DNA from: Holophagaceae bacterium UBA692
Lineage (GTDB): Bacteria > Acidobacteriota > Holophagae > Holophagales > Holophagaceae
DNA length: 37,598 nt
Assembly: GCA_002297665.1 (NCBI GenBank)
Contig: DBMS01000317.1
Location: 1-37,598 of the forward strand
Reading direction: 5' to 3'
The notes beneath the pieces were generated by a model. The model made no database searches. It saw only the letters and a program-made list of their open reading frames with translations, and was not told where the DNA came from. Shown here one piece after another: positions 15,004-21,967 of this stretch (position 1 is its first letter; every line of letters begins with the position of its first letter). The position numbers were made by a program, and so were the translations under genes.

Positions 15004-15020
15004 GAGCCCCTGTGGGGCTC
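15004..15020 (+). terminator. Possible weak terminator hairpin after the DUF5131 gene
   Basis: GAGCCCC and GGGGCTC form a perfect 7-bp stem with a 3-nt loop, 46 bp after the DUF5131 stop. There is no proper T-run (GGCTT follows), so it may be only an RNA hairpin. The rest of 14958-15225 has no credible gene. Confidence 0.4.
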
Positions 15021-15225
15021 GGCTTGCATTCACACCTGATAGGCCGTTCTAAGCCATCAGGACCTGCCCCGGGCCATCCCCCATTGGAGACACCTTTAAA
15101 ACGCAGGAAGGGCCCTCCAAACCGTGTAGTGGAAATCTCTGCGGCTTCTAGGGGTAGAACCCTGCCGTTACCACAAAGATCCGTCAACGAAACGCAGTTC
15201 GCCTGTTAAGGGCCCGAGGTGAACC

Positions 15226-16422
15226 TTGGGCGACACGAACCGCACAATTCCAATTCCAAATCAGGTCAACGGGCAACCCGCAAATCCAGCTACCAGCTTT
15301 ACTTGGACCGCCCCGGTCCCGGGTCCCCAGGAGCCCAAACCCTTGATCCAGGGGAAGGTGGCCCTAAGGAGGCGGCGTGTGGATGACGGGAAGATTCATT
15401 TCGTCCAGAACTTGGCGAAGCATCCCGAGTCTGGCGTCTTCCTTTACCGTTTCTCATTCTCGGGGCGCATCTTTTCAGGCTCCACGGGCTGCTACCGCAT
15501 CCAGGAGGCCCGGAACTACGTCAATGCCCTTAAGGGCAAGCTCTCCCTGGAAGGGGTCGGCTTCAAGACCCAGAAAGTGCTCTCCTTCCGACAGGCCTAC
15601 GAAATTTGGATGGAGGAACGCGCTCCCCAGCGGGCGAAGAGCTATGTCAACACCTTCAAGTCTTCCATGGCGAAGCACATCCTTCCTGTCCTGGGAGGCC
15701 TTCAGGTCTCCGAAATCGACACCACTGCCATCAATACCGTCCTGAATGCGTACTTGAGGAAGTTCTCAGCCTCGGGGGCGAACTCCGTGGGCCTCCACAT
15801 CAGCGCCCTTCTCTCCTTCTCCATGGAGAAAAAGTGGATCAAGGAGCGGCCACGGGTCACCCACATCCCGGTCCAGAAGAAGGTTCGCCCCATAATCACC
15901 CTGGAGGACCGGGATCGCTTCCTAGAGGCCATCGACGCCCAGGGTGCCCTGGACATCTCCTTCCTCATCCGGGCCCAGATCCTCATGGGCATGCGTGAGC
16001 ACGAGGCCAGGATGATGAAGTGGTCCGGCCTCTCCCTTGAGCAGAAAGTCTTCATTCCCGAGAAGACCAAGAACGGAGATGCACCCCTGATGCCGATCCC
16101 CGATGCCATGATTCCTTGGTTCGAGAAGATGGCCGGGGCAAACGGCACCTTCGGCTTCATCTGCCCGGGGTTGAAGCCAGGACAGCCCAGGACGCACGAT
16201 TACACCACCCCCTACATCAAGCGCGCGTTAAAAACGGCGGGGCTCTCCGAGCGCATCACCAATCACCGGCTCCGGGCTTCATTCGCCAACATTTTGAACA
16301 AGAAGGGTGTGCCCCTCCCGACGATCCAGAAGCTCATGCGCCACAGCCGAGTCGAGACGACCATGATTTACATCGAAACCCGGGAAGACGAGATGCGGGC
16401 AGCCATCAACCTTATGGAGTAA
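15226..16422 (+). CDS. Tyrosine recombinase/integrase
   Basis: This 398-residue phage-type integrase starts at TTG 15226, with GAGGTG about 5 bp upstream; the start is moderately certain. An N-terminal extension and arm-binding-like region (1-115) is followed by a SAM-like core-binding domain (about 119-205) and the catalytic domain (about 225-390). Catalytic residues are visible: R257 in GMREHEA, a lysine in PEKTKNG (280 or 282), H347/R350 in NHRLRASFA, H373 in LMRHSRVETT and nucleophile Y382 in MIYIE. It should insert or excise the surrounding element. The usual neighbouring attachment site could not be identified. A small conserved gene and a TIR gene lie between it and the chromosome. Confidence 0.95.
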   Translation: MGDTNRTIPIPNQVNGQPANPATSFTWTAPVPGPQEPKPLIQGKVALRRRRVDDGKIHFVQNLAKHPESGVFLYRFSFSGRIFSGSTGCYRIQEARNYVNALKGKLSLEGVGFKTQKVLSFRQAYEIWMEERAPQRAKSYVNTFKSSMAKHILPVLGGLQVSEIDTTAINTVLNAYLRKFSASGANSVGLHISALLSFSMEKKWIKERPRVTHIPVQKKVRPIITLEDRDRFLEAIDAQGALDISFLIRAQILMGMREHEARMMKWSGLSLEQKVFIPEKTKNGDAPLMPIPDAMIPWFEKMAGANGTFGFICPGLKPGQPRTHDYTTPYIKRALKTAGLSERITNHRLRASFANILNKKGVPLPTIQKLMRHSRVETTMIYIETREDEMRAAINLME

Positions 16423-16469
16423 GGTTCCATCGAGCGGTACGCCAGGGGCATTCCTGCGACAATGCCCCC

Positions 16470-16817
16470 ATGAAGACCCTCAACCGATTCGCCTTGATCC
16501 TCCGACCAGGGGAGGCCTACATCGAATGGGCCGCCAAGGTGGCCGAGGAACCCGTGGAGGAGGTCCGTCAGGACCTATGGGGTGCGGAGCCCAGCGTCTA
16601 CCTCCTTCCCGAATCCAAAGCCGCCAACATCGGCAACCCGACCTTCCTGAAGGCCCACTGGAGGGCAATCTTCAAGGAAGAGTTGGAAGGATGGTCCCAA
16701 GACGAGGGGGACTGGCCCCAAGGCCGAACGGAGGTCATGTTCAGGGCCTGGTTCCGGCTTGATCTCGCCACCCTGGTCTTCGAGCGCGGCAAAGACCCCA
16801 TCAAACTCGAGGAATAA
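16470..16817 (+). CDS. Small conserved hypothetical protein (VacJ-annotated type)
   Basis: This 115-residue protein starts MKTLNRFALILRPGEAYIEW. It resembles short conserved proteins of the pattern NRFALxxxPxxxxxxW ... VYLxPE ... Wxx-IFxxEL--W ... WP-xRTxxxFxxWF, seen scattered in bacterial genomes and sometimes labelled VacJ without evidence. Here VYLLPES, WRAIFKEELEGW, DWPQGRTEVMFRAWFRLD and LVFERG are visible. It is acidic and Trp-rich, has no signal peptide, and is probably cytosolic. It is transcribed toward the TIR gene and its stop abuts the TIR stop codon. The start lacks a clear ribosome site. Function unknown. Confidence 0.7.
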   Translation: MKTLNRFALILRPGEAYIEWAAKVAEEPVEEVRQDLWGAEPSVYLLPESKAANIGNPTFLKAHWRAIFKEELEGWSQDEGDWPQGRTEVMFRAWFRLDLATLVFERGKDPIKLEE

Positions 16818-18131
16818 TCAGGCCTTATTCTCCAGCTTCCGGATCAACATCTTGGCGATCTCATCGACCCCATGCTCCTGAAGGGACACATAACCAAGGG
16901 TCGGGACCATCCCTGGAAGCTCCACTTCGTCAACTCGGATGGGAAGGATGTATTCCGAACCCTTTTCTTCCAGGGCGCGCGCCTGAGCGCTTCTCCTTTC
17001 ATGGATTGTCCAGGCCCGGTCACGGTAATCTTCGGAAATGAACATAACGCAGTACCTTGACCGCTTCCGGTAGATCTCATCGAAAAATTCGGCGAGATTC
17101 TTACCCCACAGGTCGGGGCCGAAGAACCCGTCGTAGAAAACGCTGAAACCGGCATCTTGGACCAAAGTCGCCAATCGTTCTGCATCGGCTCGGTTCGAAC
17201 CTGCGAACGAGAGGGCAACGTCAAATGCCTCTCCATTATTGGGGGACACTGGGGCCGCCTTAGGTTTCACTATCCTTCGCGCTATTGAGAGACTCTGCCT
17301 TTGCTTAGGGGCATCCCGCATTGCGAGCATGGTGAACCCTACCGGCTCAAGATAGGCCTCCGCCGCAAGGAACTGCTCAATGGCAGGCGAAAAGTTGGTG
17401 GCAAGGCCATCAAAACTCCGGTGCGCGTTATCGGCGTTGCCAAAGCTGAAGAAGCCCTCCCTTGCCTCGAATGGCGTAAAGTTCCAGTGGCACGGGTCGA
17501 AGTCAAATTCCGGGCATCCCTCAAACCTGGTGATACCAATTAAGTCAAAAACGGCCTGGACCTCTTCCGAAACATGCCCACTCTTCGGTCGGTAGTGGGT
17601 AGTCCAGCCTCGTCCTTGCTCGCCTTCAATCCATGAGAGAACAAAATCAAAGTTCGCGTCTTCGCTGGCCTTTTGGCGTTGGCTTTTTGAAGAGGTATGG
17701 CCGTCACCATGGGTTTGTCGATTGGAGGGCCGACTCGCGGATGAGGATTTTCCATAGAAGTAGCCGAACCCTTCAGGTCTTGGAAGCCAGAACCCACATG
17801 CTTCGAACTGGCGGTCCGCTTGCTTCACTTTTTGGTAAGCAGAACTAAGCGCCTGGGCACAGGCATTGATATCAAGACCTTCATCAACTAAGCGACAGTA
17901 ACCGTCGCCATGATGGTAGGGGCATTCAGTCCGGCTGAAGCCGAGATGGTTCAGGAAATCTGTCCATTGAATGCCAGCTGTGGAAAATTCACTGGGCCGT
18001 ACGTGAAGACTGTAAGCGATGTCAGTCTTACTCGACTGCATTCGCATGAGGGTCAAGTGCAAACCAGAGGACACAACCGACCCAACCTGCTCGGTGCGTA
18101 GAGCATTGTGGAGATCTCTTTGGGCAACCAT
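16818..18131 (-). CDS. TIR-domain protein with unrecognised N-terminal region
   Basis: This is a 437-residue protein. Residues 303-437 are a bacterial TIR domain: FDVALSFAGSNRADAERLA at its start, FYDGFFGPDLWGKNLAEFFD in the middle, CVMFISEDY, and AWTIHERRSA with the likely catalytic Glu378. Bacterial TIR domains often hydrolyse NAD or make signalling nucleotides in antiphage defence. The N-terminal ~300 residues are not a domain I know. They contain a Cys/His cluster (CPYHHGDGYC, about 70-79) and an aromatic-rich block (FDFVLSWIEGEQGRGW; CPEFDFDPCHWNF). These may be a sensing or oligomerisation part. No partner gene is adjacent. The start at 18131 lacks a ribosome site and could be internal. 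It sits at the island's right edge as probable cargo. Confidence 0.85.
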   Translation of the reverse strand: MVAQRDLHNALRTEQVGSVVSSGLHLTLMRMQSSKTDIAYSLHVRPSEFSTAGIQWTDFLNHLGFSRTECPYHHGDGYCRLVDEGLDINACAQALSSAYQKVKQADRQFEACGFWLPRPEGFGYFYGKSSSASRPSNRQTHGDGHTSSKSQRQKASEDANFDFVLSWIEGEQGRGWTTHYRPKSGHVSEEVQAVFDLIGITRFEGCPEFDFDPCHWNFTPFEAREGFFSFGNADNAHRSFDGLATNFSPAIEQFLAAEAYLEPVGFTMLAMRDAPKQRQSLSIARRIVKPKAAPVSPNNGEAFDVALSFAGSNRADAERLATLVQDAGFSVFYDGFFGPDLWGKNLAEFFDEIYRKRSRYCVMFISEDYRDRAWTIHERRSAQARALEEKGSEYILPIRVDEVELPGMVPTLGYVSLQEHGVDEIAKMLIRKLENKA

Positions 18132-18243
18132 ACCGAAAATTATAACCCTGATCGCTGCTCAGTCACCAATGGCGTCCTTTCCTGGACTTGTTCGGAGGGC
18201 GCCTTCGGTGGACGGGAATTCCATTTTGCGCGTGCCTCACGCC

Positions 18244-18282
18244 AGCCCCGGAAAGGTCAACGGCAATGACCTCCCCGGGGCT
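18244..18282. repeat. 39-bp imperfect palindrome at the island/chromosome junction
   Basis: Outer arms AGCCCCGG (18244-18251) and CCGGGGCT (18275-18282) and inner arms AGGTCA (18254-18259) and TGACCT (18267-18272) are both perfect. They are separated by a 2x2 mismatch, with a 7-nt central loop. It lies in the 226-bp gap between the TIR gene and pta. There is no T-run on either strand, so a simple intrinsic terminator is unlikely. It could be a recombination or binding site, or a hairpin ending the pta transcript. Confidence 0.6.
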
Positions 18283-18357
18283 TGAATGACAGATTCAGTT
18301 ACAGGTGTACGCCTTCACGCGTCCTTTTAGTGTCAACGCTTGAGGCGTTCCGTCCCC

Positions 18358-19368
18358 TCAGATGCCGGTCTGCAGCACCGTCAGGATCACCGTATTGACA
18401 ATGTCCTCCGCCGTGCACCCGCGGCTCAGGTCGTTGCCCGGCTTGGCGAGCCCCTGCAGGAAGGGCCCGTTGGCACTGGCCCCACCAAACCGCTCGGCGA
18501 TCTTGTAGCCGATGTTTCCGGCGTTCAGGTCGGGGAAGACGAGGACGTTGGCCTTGCCGGCCACGGCGGAGCCGGGGAACTTCTTCTGGCCGATGGCGGG
18601 GATCATGGCGGCGTCGAACTGGATCTCGCCGTCCACCTGGAGCCCGGGGCGGCGCTCGCGCACGTTGGCGAGGGCGGCGCGGACCTTGTCCACCAGGGGG
18701 TGCTCGGCGCTGCCGGCGGTGCTGAAGGAGAGCATGGCCACCTTGGGCTCCACGCCCAGCATGGCCTTGGCGCTGTCGGCGGACGCGATGGCCACCTCCG
18801 CCAGCTGCTCGGCATCGGGATCGGGCAGGACGGCGCAGTCGCCGAACATCATGGCGCCGCGCTCGCCGAAGGCGGGGTCGGGATGGATCATGAGGAAGGC
18901 GGAGGATACGGTCTTGATGCCCTTGGCGCAGCCGATGGTGAGCAGGCAGGCCCGCACGGTCTCGCCGGTGGTGTTCAGGGCGCCGGCCACGAAGCCGTCG
19001 GCCTTGCCCAGCCTGACCATCATGCCGCCGAAGTAGAGGGGCATCCGGACGGTGTCCATGGCCTTGGCCTCGGTCATGCCCTTGTGCTTGCGGGCCTCGA
19101 AGAAGGCCCCGGCCAGTTCGGGCGTCTCGGGGTCCGTGGCGGGGTCGCGCAGCTCGGCGCCCCGGAGGGAAAGGCCCAGTTCCGCGGCGCGGGCCGTCAT
19201 GCGCGCGGGGTCGCCCAGCACCGTGACGCGGCAGATGCCGTCCTGGAGCAGGCTGTGGGCGGCCTTGAGGGTGCGGTCGTCGACGCCTTCGGGAAGCACG
19301 ATGTGCCGGGCCAGGCCCTTGGCGCGGGTGCGGAACTCGGTGAACCAGGTTTCGTGATTGGCGTTCAT
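18358..19368 (-). CDS. pta: Phosphate acetyltransferase
   Basis: This 336-residue enzyme interconverts acetyl-CoA plus phosphate with acetyl phosphate plus CoA, linking acetate and energy metabolism in the cytosol. The sequence fits the short PTA/PTB family: HIVLPEGVDDRTLKAA near the N-terminus, GFVAGALNTTGETVRA in the middle, and PDLNAGNIGYKIAERFGGAS and GPFLQGLAKPGNDLSRGC at the C-terminus. The start at 19368 follows GAGAGGG by about 6 bp and overlaps the stop of the bacteriohemerythrin gene (ATGA). The frame extends upstream but that is overlap with the hemerythrin gene. It is the first clear core gene right of the island, with strongly GC-rich codon use. No acetate kinase is adjacent. Confidence 0.95.
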   Translation of the reverse strand: MNANHETWFTEFRTRAKGLARHIVLPEGVDDRTLKAAHSLLQDGICRVTVLGDPARMTARAAELGLSLRGAELRDPATDPETPELAGAFFEARKHKGMTEAKAMDTVRMPLYFGGMMVRLGKADGFVAGALNTTGETVRACLLTIGCAKGIKTVSSAFLMIHPDPAFGERGAMMFGDCAVLPDPDAEQLAEVAIASADSAKAMLGVEPKVAMLSFSTAGSAEHPLVDKVRAALANVRERRPGLQVDGEIQFDAAMIPAIGQKKFPGSAVAGKANVLVFPDLNAGNIGYKIAERFGGASANGPFLQGLAKPGNDLSRGCTAEDIVNTVILTVLQTGI

Positions 19369-19790
19369 TGCTGCCCTCTCGTCTGCGGTTGCGCGCTTCG
19401 CAGGAAATCCGCCAGCCGGAAATCCTCCTTCCGGATGTGGTTCTGAAGCCAATCATCCAGATACTCCAGGGTAACCGGATCAAGGTCCCTCGCGCCCCTC
19501 CGGAAAGCGTCCACGATGCGCTCCAGGTCCAGGACCAGAACCGAATGGAGGCGACGGTGTTCGGCCTCGAAGGGATACCCGTGGCGCGCCATGAGCTCCT
19601 GTTCCAGCTCCAGGTGCACCAGCGTGAACTCCAGCAGGAAGCCCAGGCACCCCTCCAGCTCGTCGGGGTTCGGTTCCGCGCGCCCCGCCAGGGCGCACAG
19701 ACGGTTGAAGGTGTCGATGAGGGTCCGGTGCTGCTCGTCCAGCTCGGCCCAGCCCGTCTCCAGCCGCTGGTCCCAGATGATGGCTGTCAC
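19365..19790 (-). CDS. Bacteriohemerythrin
   Basis: This 141-residue single-domain hemerythrin binds O2 at a di-iron centre and probably serves in oxygen storage, delivery or sensing in the cytosol. All expected ligands are present: His in WAELDEQHRTL, His and Glu in VHLELEQELM, two His in EHRRLH, and His/Asp in NHIRKEDF. It starts at GTG 19790 with AGGAGG 5 bp upstream. It overlaps pta by 4 bp, so both are expressed from one transcript. The coupling of an O2-binding protein with acetyl phosphate metabolism suggests a micro-oxic or facultative lifestyle, which is inference. Confidence 0.93.
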   Translation of the reverse strand: MTAIIWDQRLETGWAELDEQHRTLIDTFNRLCALAGRAEPNPDELEGCLGFLLEFTLVHLELEQELMARHGYPFEAEHRRLHSVLVLDLERIVDAFRRGARDLDPVTLEYLDDWLQNHIRKEDFRLADFLRSAQPQTRGQQ

Positions 19791-19949
19791 GGTGGCCTCC
19801 TGGAAAATTCCGGTCCCGGAGACGGGTCTCCGGCCGGAGGATATGGGGGGTTAGGCTGCAAGCTTAGCCGGGTTTTCGCCGGAGGGAATGGGAATCCCGC
19901 CGGACCCCGGCCCCGGCCGGGCTCCGTTCCTCGCGGGAGGGCCCCAGGC

Positions 19950-19955
19950 TATACT
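19950..19955 (+). promoter_or_regulatory. Possible -10 element of the tRNA-Thr gene
   Basis: TATACT ends 9 bp before the first base of the tRNA, the expected distance for a stable-RNA promoter. No good -35 box is visible at the proper distance. Confidence 0.45.
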
Positions 19956-19964
19956 GGCTGCCCA

Positions 19965-20036
19965 GCCGCCTTAGCTCAGGGGTAGAGCACTCGCCTTGTA
20001 AGCGAAAGGTCGTCGGTTCAAATCCGACAGGCGGCT
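19965..20036 (+). tRNA. tRNA-Thr (anticodon UGU)
   Basis: A cloverleaf folds with acceptor arms GCCGCCT (19965-19971) and AGGCGGC (20029-20035), D-arm TTAGCTCAGGGGTAGAGC, anticodon loop CTTGTAA (anticodon TGT) and T-arm GTCGGTTCAAATCCGAC. The discriminator is T at 20036, followed by encoded CCA (20037-20039). It lies between the divergent hemerythrin and aminopeptidase genes and is intact. Confidence 0.96.
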
Positions 20037-20073
20037 CCAGGATCCGGGGCATGGAACCCCAGGGGAGGCAACC

Positions 20074-21234
20074 GTGACCCAGGCGATGACGACGGACGAG
20101 CTGGTGGCGCTGGTGCGGAGGGTGTTCTCCCCCGGCCCCGCGGACCGGGGGCTGGCGGTGCTGGTGGACCTGCCCGATGGCCAGGTGCCGGACACCCCGG
20201 AATGGCGGGAGCGGCGGGCCCTGGCGGCGGGGTGGGTCGAGGCCCTGGCCGCGCGCGGCGGGGACCTGGGCTTTCCCGTGAACCTCGTTCATTACCCCAA
20301 CGTGCACACCAACAACGGCGACCTGCCCGCCCGCGCCTGGATCCACCGGGGCGGCGCTCCGCCCGAGCGGGCCAGCGACCTCGACCCGGCGGCGGCGGTG
20401 CCCTTTCCGGAGATCTACGCGGCCCACTCCATCCTCATCGCCCTCACCACCTTCTCGGCCACCGCCCCCCTGAAGGTCGCCGCGCGCCAATTCCCCATCC
20501 GCGCCGCCACCATGCCCGGCTTCACCGCGGCCATGCTGCCCAGCCTCCGCCTGGACTACCAGGAGGTGAACCGCAGGGTGGAGCTCCTGAAGGGCCTGCT
20601 CGACGGGGCCGCCGGAGCCGACCTGCGCTTCCGGCATCCCGGCGGAGAGGCCCGGCTCCACCTGGACCTGCGCCATCGCACCGCCCACGCCAGCGGCGGC
20701 ATCCTGCCGCGGCCCGGCACGGCCGGCAACCTGCCCTCGGGCGAAGCCTACATCGTGCCCTACGAGGGGGAGCGGGACGGCGACCCCAGCCTCAGCGAAG
20801 GCATCCTGCCCGTGCAGTTCGGCCCCGAGGTGGTGTGCTACCGCATCCAAGGCAACGTGGCCGTGGACGTGGCCCCGGGCGGTGCGGAGGCGGCCCGGGA
20901 GGCGGCGCTGCTCAAGGCGGAACCGGCCTACGGCAACCTGGCCGAACTGGGCCTGGGCGTGCTGGCCGCCTTCGGCGTCAAGCCCGTGGGAACGGTGCTG
21001 CTGGACGAGAAGCTCGGCCTGCACATCGCCTTCGGCCGCAGCGAGCACTTCGGAGGCCAGGTGGGACCCGGCGCCTTCAGCCGGCCCGAGGCCGTGGTGC
21101 ACATCGACCGCGTCTACGTTCCCGAGACGCAGCCGCAGGTGGCCGTGGCCGAAGTGACCCTGGCCCTGGAGGACGGGACCGCGTTCCCCCTCATGCGCGA
21201 CGGGGATTACGTGACGGGGCTCTTCACCCGCTGA
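20074..21234 (+). CDS. M29-family aminopeptidase-like metallopeptidase
   Basis: This 386-residue protein starts at GTG 20074, 5 bp after GGGGAGG. The C-terminal two-thirds has the M29 (thermophilic aminopeptidase) pattern. It includes GNLPSGEAYIVPYEGE with its metal-ligand Glu, NLAELGLGV with the second Glu, LDEKLGLHIAFGRSEHFGG with His ligands, and VHIDRVYV with the His-x-Asp pair. M29 enzymes use two divalent metal ions to remove N-terminal residues from peptides in the cytosol. The N-terminal ~120 residues are less typical. It follows the tRNA closely and converges with mtgA (16 bp apart). The family call is fairly firm; substrate unknown. Confidence 0.85.
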   Translation: MTQAMTTDELVALVRRVFSPGPADRGLAVLVDLPDGQVPDTPEWRERRALAAGWVEALAARGGDLGFPVNLVHYPNVHTNNGDLPARAWIHRGGAPPERASDLDPAAAVPFPEIYAAHSILIALTTFSATAPLKVAARQFPIRAATMPGFTAAMLPSLRLDYQEVNRRVELLKGLLDGAAGADLRFRHPGGEARLHLDLRHRTAHASGGILPRPGTAGNLPSGEAYIVPYEGERDGDPSLSEGILPVQFGPEVVCYRIQGNVAVDVAPGGAEAAREAALLKAEPAYGNLAELGLGVLAAFGVKPVGTVLLDEKLGLHIAFGRSEHFGGQVGPGAFSRPEAVVHIDRVYVPETQPQVAVAEVTLALEDGTAFPLMRDGDYVTGLFTR

Positions 21235-21249
21235 GCCGGGTGGATGGGA

Positions 21250-21960
21250 TCACCCCAAGGCCTTCACCACCTGGGTTCCGCCCAGCATCCGCATCTGGTT
21301 CAGGATCCACTCCTGGCGTCCCCGCACGTAGGCGCTGGGCGCGTCGGCGCGGTATCTCAGGGGGGAAGGCAGCACCGCCGCCAGCAGCGCGGCCTCGGAG
21401 GACGACAGCGACTTCGCATGCTTGCCGAAGAACTTCTGGGCCGCGGCCTCGACGCCGTAGATCCCGTCGCCGAACTCCACGATGTTGAGGTAGACCTCCA
21501 GGATCCTGCGCTTGGACCAGCCGGCCTCCAGCAGGAGGGTGAAGTACACCTCGAAGCCCTTGCGGACCCAGGAACGGCTCTCCCACAGGAAGAGGTTCTT
21601 GGCGGTCTGCTGGCTGACGGTGGAGGCGCCGCGCTTTCTCCGGCTGTGCTCGTTGTGGGCCACCGCCTTCTCGATGGCCTTCCAGTCGAAGCCGAAGTGG
21701 TCGGGGAAATTCTGGTCCTCGGCGGCGATGACGGCCACGCCCATGGCGGGGGCGATGTCCTCCAGGGGCACCCAGGCGTGGCGCGGGTGATAGGGCTTGT
21801 CCCGGCCCAGGGACTGGACCCGGCGCTGGATCATGAGGGCCGAAACGGGCACCGGAACGAATCGGAAGACCAGGACCGCCACGAGGCTGGCGGCGATGCA
21901 GCCCAGGAGCCCCAAGCCCAGCCAGCGAAGGAGGCGCCTCCACACGGGTCGTTTCTTCAT
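21250..21960 (-). CDS. mtgA: Monofunctional biosynthetic peptidoglycan transglycosylase
   Basis: This 236-residue GT51 enzyme polymerises lipid II into glycan strands at the outer face of the inner membrane. An N-terminal transmembrane segment (about residues 12-33) anchors it. The catalytic domain shows AVIAAEDQNFPDHFGFD with catalytic Glu81, RGASTVSQQTAKNLFLW, and ILEVYLNIVEFGDGIYGVEAAA. There is no transpeptidase domain. The ATG at 21960 has no good ribosome site and lies 7 bp after the stop of the GGDEF gene. A small inverted repeat GGGCA/TGCCC (21962-21975) covers that junction. Translation is therefore probably coupled to the upstream gene. Confidence 0.95.
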   Translation of the reverse strand: MKKRPVWRRLLRWLGLGLLGCIAASLVAVLVFRFVPVPVSALMIQRRVQSLGRDKPYHPRHAWVPLEDIAPAMGVAVIAAEDQNFPDHFGFDWKAIEKAVAHNEHSRRKRGASTVSQQTAKNLFLWESRSWVRKGFEVYFTLLLEAGWSKRRILEVYLNIVEFGDGIYGVEAAAQKFFGKHAKSLSSSEAALLAAVLPSPLRYRADAPSAYVRGRQEWILNQMRMLGGTQVVKALG

Positions 21961-21967
21961 TGGGCAA

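Larger units (their letters stand above)
1..18300. mobile_element. Accessory island (integrated element or nested elements), left end outside the window
   Basis: The stretch carries a tyrosine integrase (15226-16422), a serine recombinase (2668-4200), two ParB-like proteins, a PrimPol/VapE replication protein, a DUF5131 phage-type protein and possible defence genes (TIR, HEPN-like). Base composition is patchy and lower in GC than the uniformly GC-rich housekeeping DNA that begins at the pta gene near 18,358. The right junction is placed at about 18,130-18,358 from gene content and composition. The left junction is not visible. Two recombinases of unrelated families suggest more than one insertion event. 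No structural phage or conjugation genes are seen. Confidence 0.75.

Noticed and set aside
19965..20036. tRNA-Thr as the island's attachment site
   Set aside because: The tRNA is intact, lies about 1.7 kb inside the core side beyond pta and the hemerythrin gene, and no partial tRNA copy was seen near the island edge.
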